DNA of 64,000 bases, from positions 43,273 through 107,272 of the forward strand of contig CAICTM010000143.1 of NCBI GenBank assembly GCA_903772945.1. Direction: 5' to 3'. A model generated the notes under the pieces. The model was given only the letters and a program-made list of their open reading frames with translations. It ran no database searches and was not told where the DNA came from. The stretch's first letter is position 1. The number at the start of each line of letters is the position of its first letter. Source of the stretch: Seminavis robusta (taxonomy: Eukaryota; Bacillariophyta; Bacillariophyceae; Naviculales; Naviculaceae). Below are positions 1 to 9,807 of the stretch, in pieces. The position numbers were made by a program, and so were the translations under genes.

Positions 1-1012
1 GGCTCTCCTGTCGAGCAGGAATGATGGGGGCCGAGGCGGCGCTCTTTTGCCTGGTAAACTGTGGGAGTGGTGGCAGGATGCTAACACTTCGAAGTGGCAC
101 GGAAGGTTTGTGGAGGCTGTATCCCGAGTTAGCCGGCGTGGAGAGAGCTTCGGCAAAGTCCATGAGACTCTCCTTGCGGGTGGGAAGAGGTGGAGGCATG
201 GTGTCAGTGGAATGCTCTGAGTTATCGAGCCCTTCCGTGGTCGAAGTGGGCCAACTGTCATTGAGAGGACACTTGCACGGAGGAGCATCCCGGGAGGAGA
301 GAATGCTAAAGTCCATGAGAGAACCTCTGCGATTCTTCCTTGGCTGGATCTTGCTGATGAGAGGCTTCTGGTGGCGGCGTGGAGGGTGTGCACATAACTG
401 AGATCCACTCTTCCAGCGAAAGTTGGAGTTGGCGGAGGATGAGCTTGAGGAAGTTAAGGAAGAGGTCCTGTTGTTGAACACTTGTTTCAAAGCTGCTGTG
501 ATGGCCTTGCCTTGTCGGGGACTGCCCAAGCCGCCCAAATGGAAGCACGGATTGCTGAATTGGCGTGTGGGTGCGTTGGCTGGTGCATCCACCAACTTGT
601 AGAGACGAGGATCGCTGCATTTGCGGCAGGGAAGACTGGCGGCATTGTCGCTTTGTCGATGGGGAGCATGGTTCATGTTGACCAGACGAGGGTTGCTGGG
701 TTTGCGGAAAGGTACGGACGTCATGCCAGCGCTGCTGATGGCCTCCATAGTATTGGTCCATCGCGATTTGCTGGTTCCTTTGAAGTTGTACTTGACATTC
801 GACTTTCTGCGACGATAGACCTGCATACCAGCAGCTAATCTATCCTGGGAAGGCTTTCGCCTTGGAGGAGGGTCCCTGGAGCTGAAGGAGGAACGGGAAT
901 CACAAGAAGAGTCCATGGACAAGACAGACACATCCAAAGAGCCATTGGAGGAGGAAACAGGAAGCGCAATCTCCTCTCCCAGTTGAACAGGAGACTTCAT
1001 GTTCTGAGACAT
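1..1012 (-). CDS. Disordered phosphosite-rich protein, 3' end cut by window edge
   Basis: An open frame runs without a stop from an ATG at 1012 to the left edge, 337 residues and still open. Composition is Ser/Pro/Arg-rich and low-complexity, with no folded domain or membrane segment that I recognise. Three related motifs of the form R-K/Q-x-S-N/D-P occur near residues 103 (RKPSNPRL), 129 (RKCSDPRL) and 150 (RQFSNP). Two further basophilic sites, RRGSLMDF (about 228) and RKESLMDF (about 279), share the core SLMDF. Such RxxS sites are typical kinase or 14-3-3 targets in general; function here is inferred only as a phosphorylated regulatory protein. No intron is needed. The other two minus-strand frames across 306-761 are shadows. 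Downstream sequence lies outside the window. Confidence 0.7.
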   Translation of the reverse strand, partial: MSQNMKSPVQLGEEIALPVSSSNGSLDVSVLSMDSSCDSRSSFSSRDPPPRRKPSQDRLAAGMQVYRRRKSNVKYNFKGTSKSRWTNTMEAISSAGMTSVPFRKPSNPRLVNMNHAPHRQSDNAASLPCRKCSDPRLYKLVDAPANAPTRQFSNPCFHLGGLGSPRQGKAITAALKQVFNNRTSSLTSSSSSSANSNFRWKSGSQLCAHPPRRHQKPLISKIQPRKNRRGSLMDFSILSSRDAPPCKCPLNDSWPTSTTEGLDNSEHSTDTMPPPLPTRKESLMDFAEALSTPANSGYSLHKPSVPLRSVSILPPLPQFTRQKSAASAPIIPARQES

Positions 1013-3479
1013 GATACAAACTTGTTATAAGCTTGTGTATTCCAGTGTGAGTGTTGGGGTATTGCGTCAAGGATGGATGAGTAGAGTAAGAATTGATCAG
1101 GGGATTGACTATGCACATGAGAGGTGAGAGTTGTGAATGCCTTTGGTGCCCAGCAAAGGTGACATCACTTGATCATTGTCTCGAGCCATGGGCAATGGCT
1201 TCAAGAACTTAGAGAAAAAGAGCAAGACGAGCTTCCATACTGCCTTTCCGAACACTGGCTGGGATGCCATGTGCATTAATAGTGTCATGGCGTTAGTTGT
1301 TGCAGTTCCCTTCATGGCTGTTGATGCGAAGCTAAAAACAGATTGCTCTCAAAAACTTTCTTCGCCTACGAATGCTTGCTATTGCCCAATCACGCACTGG
1401 ACTACTCTAAAACCCCCGTTATTCGCACTGGCCCGTTGCTAAAAGCAACAGCAGCAGGTCCCACCACAAAAAGCATGCACGGATTGAAATTGGCAGAGCT
1501 ATTGCCCAATCGCGCACTGGCCCCATTGCTGGCTATTGTGCCCAGAACATACCATTTCAGTTTGGCGTGAAGATTTGGCTGTGAACAGAGGGGGTTTTAG
1601 TTTTTAGATAGGGACCTGATACGGTTGCCGGTAGCAAGTTCAATTTGGTAGTGCTATTGCCCAATGGCGCACTGGCCCATTGCTGAGTACCGGTACGGCA
1701 GAAGCAAACAGCAAAATATTCAATTTGGCAGAGTTGCAGTCAACCAGCAGCCCCAAAGAACCCCATGCATCAACTTGAGGTTGCCGCTTTCTTCAAACTT
1801 CGCTCTGAGTACTAGTAGTACGAATTAGTCTAATGGGAACCTATTGTCTCAGTAGTTATTCTGGTAGTTGCAGCTCTGGCTAGCTAGCTAGGTATTAGTT
1901 GTTTTGATTTTCCATTGGGATCTTGCTGTAGTTTTATCCGCTGGCTGGCTGTTGGTGGTACCCACGATACCGGTACCAGGTGGCGAGCTAACTTACTCCT
2001 CCACCCTCATCCACGCCGCTTTGAAGTCAACGTTGCTTCATCAGCGGGCATTTCGTGGAGCGCTTCCGCTTGCTGGCATCACTGGCTGTCCCAGCCATCA
2101 GCCATTACTATTATTGATGTGAGAGGAACCATACTACACATGAATATCTCGTCAGATGATTACTACACACACACTCTTGCTTCCTTGGGTTGCTGGCAGC
2201 GCTGCTTCCTGCTGATGACATCCACGTCAGTGGCTGAGAACAGAAGTGGTGCTATTAGCTGGCTAGCTAGTAGCTACTCGCTGGCAATTCAAATAGTGCT
2301 GGCTTCAGGAGCTCCGCGCTTCACCAGGATAGTGGCCGATGAGTCGAGGGTCCTTTCACGACTTCCTAACCAGCCATCTTGAGGTTTACTGTAAGAAGCC
2401 AGGCAGTGCGCATCCTGGCAACGACCTTTACTGTGCGTCATACTATCTACTGTATTGGCCAACCCAATCGGTATTAGTGAGCATATCCCAGACATGTCTA
2501 GCTATTAGTTAGAACCACAACTAGAGAGTTAGCTTGATTTTGCAAAGTACATGTAGCTTGACATAGCAGACTGCTGTAGACAGTGTCAGCGTTCGTTCAG
2601 TTGTTTCGCGGCAGATCATCCTGGCATCATAGCCTTTCTCCGTTAGGGAGGCCGCCCCTTTCAAACACACTAGTGCAAGAACACCATCTGGTCGATTCGA
2701 TTCTGGTCGCCAGTTTTTAGGTTGCCACCTATGCGTCTTCCAAGACCTCATTACCTCATCAGCTGCCTTTGACATACACACCAGTTTACCCTTTTCCACC
2801 AATCAAACCTTCAACTTCCGATCATTGTCTTTGCAGCAACGCCCACCATCTAACTGGGTTGACGAGGTGGTGGGCACCACGCACGAAGCGATCCACCACG
2901 TCAACCTGAAAATGTGAGCCAGAGAACGTCCAGCTGCTGTCGGTTATGCTTCTGTCTGCAACCTCAACTTACGGGGCAATGACGAGGAGTTCTTTATGTC
3001 TTGGCGCTGTCCCAAGTCATTCTCGAAGCCCCACCAGAATAGAAGGTTTCGCTGATTTCTTAAACCTTTCTAGGTTCAGGATGACCATGCCTACGATTTT
3101 GCCTGACGTGTCGAACCTGCGTCAAAAACTAAGTGGTTTGCTTACTCACTCCTGCTTTTCACCAGCTTTTGACTGATGTGGTGGGTCATTGATTTAGAAA
3201 TTGTGTGGGATAGTTCAAACGAAGTGGTCATCAGAAATCGGAAGACTAGTCATCCGCTCTTGGAAGTGCGTGGAATTTGGTAAAGTATTCGCCACGACAA
3301 CAGAAGAGCCTTTCTCGCTTATTGCAGCCATCTTGAAAGGAAAGTCAAAAGGTTTGGAAAGCACATAGTCTAGCTCACAATCCAAGCTCAAGCAACACCA
3401 GCAAACCAATAGCCACGCAGACACATCCGTCTGGCCAATCAAATTTCAATTCTATCTATCGATCAATAATCACCCAGCA
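1013..3479. other. Intergenic stretch with short degenerate repeats
   Basis: No convincing gene is seen. The open frames here are short, lack ATG starts or have atypical composition. The stretch contains a degenerate repeat near 1379-1685 (listed separately) and GCTAGC-type palindromic runs near 1879 and 2269. The last few hundred bases probably hold the promoter of the ankyrin gene that starts at 3480; an ACCAAT box-like string lies at about 3404. No TATA element is clear. Confidence 0.5.
1379..1685 (+). repeat. Three degenerate copies of a roughly 30-nt motif
   Basis: The core GCTATTGCCCAATNGCGCAC occurs at 1379-1400 (CACGCAC form), 1499-1530 and 1653-1685, with a partial copy (TTCGCACTGGCCCGTTGCT) at 1422-1440. 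The preceding AATTTGGCAGAG-like string is shared by copies two and three and recurs alone near 1723. Spacing is irregular, 120 and 154 nt, so this is a decayed interspersed or complex tandem repeat rather than a simple array. Confidence 0.7.
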
Positions 3480-4538
3480 ATGAACAATCCTCTAATGTTG
3501 TCTCATTTATTAGAAGCAGAAGACGACATGAAGCCCATGACAATGGATGCATCGGATGAGTTCCTGGTCGCCCGCGGCAAGAACGATGAAGACACGGAAG
3601 AGACCGACTCGGAAGAAGACAGCGACGAAGAAGCTAGCAGCAGCGAAGAGGGCGACAGCGACGATGACAGCGACGACAGTGACGACGACGACGGCGAAGA
3701 CACGAGCAGTTGGGGCAGTGAGATGGATGACCTCGAAGCCGCTCTGACTCTGGGGCAACGTCAAAAGGACATGAAGCGATCTTTATCGAGTCCGGCCATG
3801 GCGGCGGTCTTTAGCGGCGGTCCTCCGCTCACCAAGTCGGCCACCATTGAAGGTCTCAAGGACCTCGCGGCGCGCATGAAGAAGAGCGAGAGCAACGCCT
3901 ACTTGCAAAAGGTCGTGGCCGAGAGCGCTCCCGTCACTCTCAATGATCCGTACGCCGACACCAAGCCCGATGACTTTTTGCAGACTCTCCTCGAAGGCAT
4001 CAGCGCCAGCAGTTTCCCCAGTGAAACCTGGCACGACTACTTCCAGTCGATGGAACCGGAACACGTCGAAGCCTACACTACCGAAATGGTCATGGCCATT
4101 CGGAACGACGACTACGAGGTCCTCCGCGAACGACTCAAGGCCGGATGCACTCTCCAGTGCTGCAACCATCACGGAGAATCCATTCTCCATTTGGTCTGTC
4201 GACGTGGCAGCACCGACATGCTCCGTTTCCTCATGGAAGAAGGCGAAGTCAGCGTCCGCATCCGCGACGACAAGGGACGCACACCCCTCCACGATGCCTG
4301 CTGGACGGAGAATCCCCAATTCAGTTTGGTCTATGCCCTCTTGGAGTCGTCGCCCGAGCTCTTGTTTGTCCAAGATCATCGTGGACACACGCCGCTCAGT
4401 TACGCACCTCGCAAGGTCTGGGGACACTGGAATGGATTCCTCCAAAAGCATCGCATCTTTTTGCGAGCATCCGTCCGCAGTTTGCGCTTTGATCGAGCCA
4501 AGTACTTGGCTCGGACCATTGTGCCTTGCTTGAAGTAA
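3480..4538 (+). CDS. Acidic ankyrin-repeat protein
   Basis: Single-exon ATG frame of 352 residues. Residues about 35-75 are an Asp/Glu/Ser-rich acidic tract. A helical linker follows, with an RSLSSP phosphosite-like motif near 100. Ankyrin-like repeats occupy about 200-315: the conserved cores HHGESILHLVCRRG (about 230), KGRTPLHDACW (about 265) and RGHTPLSYA (about 301) show the TPLH-type helix starts, and the first repeat is poorer. Ankyrin repeats bind proteins; the partner is unknown. There is no signal peptide or membrane segment, so it is probably nuclear or cytosolic. Diatom genomes carry many such acidic N-terminal ankyrin proteins. An AATAAA poly(A)-type signal follows at 4624-4629. 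The antisense frame at 3783-4625 is a shadow. Confidence 0.88.
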   Translation: MNNPLMLSHLLEAEDDMKPMTMDASDEFLVARGKNDEDTEETDSEEDSDEEASSSEEGDSDDDSDDSDDDDGEDTSSWGSEMDDLEAALTLGQRQKDMKRSLSSPAMAAVFSGGPPLTKSATIEGLKDLAARMKKSESNAYLQKVVAESAPVTLNDPYADTKPDDFLQTLLEGISASSFPSETWHDYFQSMEPEHVEAYTTEMVMAIRNDDYEVLRERLKAGCTLQCCNHHGESILHLVCRRGSTDMLRFLMEEGEVSVRIRDDKGRTPLHDACWTENPQFSLVYALLESSPELLFVQDHRGHTPLSYAPRKVWGHWNGFLQKHRIFLRASVRSLRFDRAKYLARTIVPCLK

Positions 4539-4623
4539 TTTCAAGCAACTGCAAGACAAAGAGCCCAAGATGAGAGACGAGAAAGCAGCCAAAGGCTTAT
4601 CAAGGAAACATTTGTTTAGTTTC

Positions 4624-4629
4624 AATAAA
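4624..4629 (+). terminator. AATAAA poly(A) signal after the ankyrin gene
   Basis: AATAAA lies 86 bases past the stop codon of the ankyrin gene, a plausible distance for 3'-end formation. This is inference from motif and position only. Confidence 0.4.
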
Positions 4630-5965
4630 AGGAGAATACAGACACGCGCACCAACACACTCAAGAACAAAAAAATTAATGTACTCACTCGCAAGCCTGTT
4701 TGGTTGATTTCAAGAGAAAGAGAATGGGAGCAAAACATGACTATGATGGGAAAGAGTCCAGTCGAGTAACGATCAATCCAGAAGGCAACCATCCCTGCCT
4801 TCTTGGTCGTTTCTCACTACTCTTTTTCTTATGTGACTGGCTAGCTACATACACCTACCCCTGAATGCCAACAGAGATTTTGTACACACGAACTTTAGCA
4901 TCTTCGTAAAATAAATATAAAAAAGAAAACAAAAGATCAGGAAAACTACATTAAGTTGTGACAAGCTAGCTAGGAACCCCGGGTGTTGTCAAGGATGTTG
5001 GGGTCTGTTGTGTGGTTATCTCTATCTAGCTAGGCTAGCCAGTAAAGGAAGCTCGAGTAATATGCGTTTGCCAGCCACCAAGCTAGTATAGCTTCCCCGC
5101 ATTGAACTGCCCTCGACAGCTCCGGAGGTTTGCCATTGTGAGGTTCTGAGTTCTGAAGTCCCGCAGATGACGCAACGCCGTATTAGTAGCCAGCTAGCAT
5201 ATGGTTGTTACAACAATGTTGGTGCCTGCAGTTTGGGATCCCTGGCTGGCAAACACGCAAAGCCAACAGGAGAGGAAGCTCAATGCGTACCGGTACTACA
5301 GGCGGAATGATGAATCAGTCACACGCGCTGTGGGTGGTGTCTGCTACTACTAGCTAGCTAGCTAGTAGGTATTCCTAAAGTTTGCAACCAAGTCCATCCC
5401 TGCACAGCTAATACTGCTCATCATAGTTCCATAGTAATTTCCCGTATCAACAGCTACTGAGGTGCGCCATGGCGACAGAGGTCATTCAGTGGGGTTCTGG
5501 AGTCGAGTCGAGTCGCTGGAGATGAAGTCGCTGGAGATGACCTTTGATTGAGCGACTGGGACGTCAGGTAAAATGGTTTTCAAAGGTCTCTGATTATTTC
5601 TTTTCGTTTTGTTTCCAAACGTTCCAGAGCAATATTTGCATGCCGGTATAGTTAGAGCGGATCAGTCCTTCCAATTGAGTTGCCTTCAGCTAAATATCCA
5701 TATCGAGGCTCCTCGCCCACCATTCATCGCCACCTCACAACACCCTACCCCACCCCGGTCTCCTGAAGGGGAAACCCCAGTCGATAGCCTGCTGTTTGGA
5801 AGACTTTGGGTACCGGTACTATAATATCTACCTGAACGAATTTGTATCACAGAAAGCCACCAGAAGAAAGGCAATCGTCTCGGACTCGTTTCGGCAGGAC
5901 CTTTCCTGCCACTTGATCCACGCGGGCTTGGTTTGGAATCTTCCGGGTCGTACGGTTCTATTGCC
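4630..5965. other. Intergenic stretch with palindromic runs
   Basis: No gene is supported. GCTAGC/TAGCTAGC runs lie near 4840, 4968, 5025, 5190 and 5350, and GGTACCGG-like palindromes at 5288 and 5808. A short repeat, GAAGTCGCTGGAGATGA, is duplicated at about 5514-5541. The 3' part should contain the 5' UTR and promoter of the receptor gene starting at 5966. Confidence 0.5.
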
Positions 5966-8900
5966 ATGAACCGCCACAGAGCAAGACTCTTCCAGAGTTG
6001 GCAGCTGGCAGTTTTACTGGCCCTTTTTGGTCGAGTTTGTATACAAGTTGTGAGCAGCCAACGAGTCAAAAATGGTTGCTTTGATGACAACCCACAAGCC
6101 TTTGAATGTGTCAGTTATGGGATGGAATCTGTGCCCGAATTTTTGATCTCAGTTGATATGACAGAAGCCGAGGAAGGGTGCCTTCATTTGGCCTTGAATG
6201 TATTCAAAAGCAGGGAGATCTACATTGACCACACAAAGCACAAAAACTATCTCAACAATATTACTGCCAAGGATCCTTATTGTGGACTGATTCAGCGAGC
6301 TTACAGGCATTGCACCTTCTGTGTAGAGGATGCAGAGCTCACCCTGTACATTCAGAATTTCTGTTACAATGCAGCATCCAACCATCCGTGTGGCCTACCC
6401 TATCAGAAGACTCGTGAAGAACTCCTGAATGATTCCGATGATCTAGTTGCTGGGGTTTTCCGAACCGAAGCTGATATCGATGATACTTGTCAAGCCATCA
6501 CAACCCACCTAAGCGATTCAGGGCATGGGAACTTGATCACGGTCGGCATGCTGTGGTCACCTCTATCCGTGGTTTTTTGCTGGAGACTTTTCATGGCAGC
6601 ACATCTCTGCCCTGGGAATTGCCCAGGTGGGTGTTTCACCGAGGAACATCCACCAACTTGTGATGCGGAGTATGATGAAGCTGAGACCAATGAAATACTG
6701 TTGTCCATCCAAAATCAATCGAATGCTTCCCTCGATTTATCTTCAACAGTCATCGAAAGAGAACAGAACAGAACTGTCGACCATGTTTGTGAGGACATCC
6801 GAGCTTGGACGTTCACCGGATGGAGTGTCTACAGAATTCTAAATAATTCTGAGCACCTGGGAATTCTGAATGCCATAGATGGACCATCACCATTTTGTGA
6901 CGAGGCAAGGCTTGCATATCCGCATTGCATTTGGTGCAAGTTGGATGATCTGTGCTTTGGAGAGGATGACCCAATATTATCGTGCGAACTTTCTCCCTCG
7001 AGTGTCTCAAGCCCTTTCCAAGACAAAGATTTGCATCCAAACCTTTGTACAGACATGACACAGAGTATATTTCAACGTGACAATGCTGATGACAATGATG
7101 ATGACAAAAATGAAATCTGGGAAACCTACACGTTGGCTATTAAGAATGGGTCCAGGTTTTGTCAACAAGCTAGGCGGGCATTCCCTTCTTGTTACTGGTG
7201 TGCACCTCATGACCTGGGTAAAGATCTCAGTGAACTATGCTTTTCTGATGGAAATTTTTGTGGGTTAAGAGATCAAATTGATATCCCTGACGAGTTCCTG
7301 TCTGATCTCGCCATGGACCCTTCCCTCAGTCCTGTTGTGTACGGGCTGATGACTGCAGAAAATACATCCAATTACTGTGAAAGATTCAATTCCATCTTCA
7401 TTCGTTGGCAGGAATTCCACAGTCCTGATAACTACGCATATTGGGGATGCTTGCAGAAGATACTGCTTGCAAAACATTGTCCAGAGCAAATCTGCCCAGA
7501 ACCTCCCACTGATCCATACTCCATCAAATACCTGGGGGCTGGGACAACAGCCGAAAAGAGGGCCCTCATCTGGGCATCAAGAATTGCAGCTTGCTTCTCA
7601 CTGTGCGGTGCAATCTATGTGTTGTATGACAGCTTGTCCGATCCGCGAGCTCGAAAGACTGTGTATCACCAATTACTTGCTGGAATGAGCAGCTTTGATT
7701 TGATGACAGGTATGCACATTGTGATGCAACCTACTGTACTTGATATGATTGAAAACAGGAAAACTGACCATTTGCCTTCTGGATTGCTCCCAGCAATATC
7801 TTGGGCATTTGCGACGGCCCCTATCAATGATAATCGTATAGAGGGTGCAATTGGGTAAATACACCACAGTGCACTCAACAGACAGATGGTTTTGCTGCAA
7901 CATAAACACCTCCTGCTAACCTGCTTCCTTTTCCTGTGAAGAAATGATGCAACCTGCACAGCCCAAGGATGTAAGTCGCTTTTAAGAAAAGCCATTTGCT
8001 TCATGACAAGCACATGCTCATGCATTGTTGGACGATTCTGCCAATGCAGTCTTCATCCAGCTGGGATTTACGAGCATCTTCTATGCCATGTCTCTTGCTT
8101 TCTACTATTTTTTGGTAATTGCCTGTGGGTGGAAGGAGTTTCAGTTACAGAGGATTCTCCTGTTTCTGCATGGGGTTCCTCTTCTTGTGGGGTTTACACT
8201 TGCCTTTGCTGCTATCCCTGAGTATGACCTGATTGTTTATGTTTGTCATCTGACGCCTCACTCCGATGGAGAAGGAAAGCTGTGGGCAGCTCTTGTGTTT
8301 ATGATGATTCCACTGTCAATTGCAATAGTGTCGATCACGGCATGCATGATACTGGTTTACAACAGTGTCAGGAGGCGTGCAGGGGCTTCCAGAAAGTATT
8401 CATTTGGGATTGGAAATGCCAGCAAATTGCAACAAGCAGTGTTCTGGCAGGCCTTGTTTTATGTGGGAGCATTCTATGTCACATGGCCAACCATGTTCAG
8501 TGTCTACCTTGCTTCAGTTGAAGAAAATGGTCCTCTGCGAGCGTCACTGTTGATTGCATTCCTAGCCCCGCTCCAAGGTGCACTGAATGCTTTGGTGTAT
8601 GCCCGCCCAAAAATACTACAGTACTACGATGAGAGAACAAAGAAGAGAGCACAGCGGCACCAACAGCAACTGCAACAGCAGCAACAACAACCCCAGCCAC
8701 AGACGATTGCGTCTAAGTTCCTGTCAGTTGTCATTTATGCCTCGCCTTTTACTCTGAACAGCACCCGGGGAGATGACGACAATGCCAACAGCGATACTGC
8801 AGCCCCTTCTAGGCAACGCATGCGAAGCGTTGATCCTTCCGTTGCTGTGGCTTCGGAGCGAGATGTAGATTCTGTGATGGAGGACTACTTGGCACACACA

Positions 8901-9176
8901 GAGCAAAAGGTATCAGCTCCACGAATGGAATCAATAGCCGAGTCATTGGCTGGTGAAGACGAACAAGGATTGACACTGGTGTTGTCGCCAAACTCAGAGG
9001 TGGAACCAGAAGCTGCTATTCATAATGGAAGCAACGATTGTTTCCACCTTGAAAAACCTTTCCAACGTGATGTTCCTGCATCAAGCAAGGATGCGCAAAG
9101 ACCTCCATGCGAACGGAACAGCACATGTGTTGATGAAAACGAGGGACAAACCCAAAGAACCGACGGTGAAAACTGA
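5966..9176 (+). CDS. Seven-transmembrane receptor with large Cys-rich ectodomain
   Basis: Reconstructed exons are 5966-7709, 7794-7854, 7942-7970 and 8050-9176, giving 986 residues. The start is the ATG at 5966; the frame is open upstream but offers only a TTG. A signal peptide (about 1-32) precedes roughly 500 residues of Cys-rich ectodomain. That region contains repeated modules ending in ...C..A...P.C.WC (for example near nucleotides 6905-6955 and 7160-7205), with several NxS/T sites. Seven hydrophobic spans follow. The join of exons 1 to 4 yields MSSFDLMTAISWAFATAP and then GNDATCTAQGFFIQLG, the TM2-TM3 signature of Dictyostelium cAMP-receptor-like GPCRs, which strongly supports the splicing. 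The cytoplasmic tail is long, with a Gln-rich stretch (about 8660-8700). Ligand unknown. Introns are 84, 87 and 79 nt; the first keeps the frame open. Confidence 0.87.
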
Positions 9177-9807
9177 GTTACCACTTAGTGCTCATGGCAT
9201 CCCCCCATCTCGAGTTCGTCACCTGGGCTGATCGATCGCGGTCGCTCTGCGCAAGAACATTAATGGACATCAGATGACACCGGCATCAAGTGTTTGAGTG
9301 CCACCTTACAGGTCCCCTATAATAGATAACGCCTTTGTATTTACATTTATCGGGGGTTCAGAGTAGGTAGATCATCTATGGAAGCCAGCCAGGGCCAATC
9401 TTTTAAGCAAAGAAGAGTTTCAGGACTAGGTACTTTGGGATCAGGGGGGAGAAATTGAGGATTTTATTCATTTTTTAAGAGAATCGCGATACATATGCAC
9501 GGCACGGGGCGACGACTCAAGTTCTATAGCTAGCTAGAAGCCTTCATACCATCCAAGATGGAATCATGAAGTCTCAACAATTGAGTTTCATAACCGAACT
9601 GGCTAGAAGAAGTTCGCGTGGATCGATTATTAGCACTCCTAGCCTCTCCTGATCATGTCAAATGAACTCAATTATTGGAACAGGTAATAGTATCATCGTA
9701 CTGCAATACGGTAGGTTGTCTCTGTGGGATATTGGCGGATTCGATTCATGGCGCAGTCGCTGTGAGTTTCACTGTATGATTCGATTCAATTCAATTCATA
9801 GCGATTT
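9177..9807. other. Intergenic stretch between convergent genes
   Basis: No gene is seen. It contains one copy of a dispersed repeat (9357-9460, listed separately) and short direct repeats of GATTCGATTC type near 9740-9795. It must hold the 3' ends of the receptor gene and of the minus-strand membrane gene. Confidence 0.5.
9357..9460 (+). repeat. Dispersed repeat, copy 1
   Basis: The strings ATCTATGGAAGCCA, AGGAC/GGGCCA, CTTTTAAG-AAAGAAGAGT, TTCAGGACTAG and GGGATCAGGGG occur in the same order here and at 20071-20197. Divergence is substantial, with an insertion of about 15-20 nt in the second copy. Both copies lie just downstream of a plus-strand gene end. An unknown short interspersed element is likely. 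Confidence 0.65.

Noticed and set aside
306-761. Gln-rich minus-strand frame of 151 residues
   Set aside because: Another minus-strand frame is open from an ATG at 1012 to the window edge and has coherent repeated motifs; this one is its shadow.
2521-2802. 93-residue minus-strand frame
   Set aside because: Mixed composition with no signature; the region shows no coding periodicity by eye.
3783-4625. 280-residue minus-strand frame across the ankyrin gene
   Set aside because: It lies opposite clear ankyrin motifs and has no family signature; it is a shadow of GC-biased codon use.
6530-6600. Possible extra in-frame intron in the receptor ectodomain (GTCGGC...GGCAG)
   Set aside because: The donor is weak, and the encoded segment aligns with a second copy near 7440-7495 (W..-LL.A.HCP..CP), so it reads as coding.
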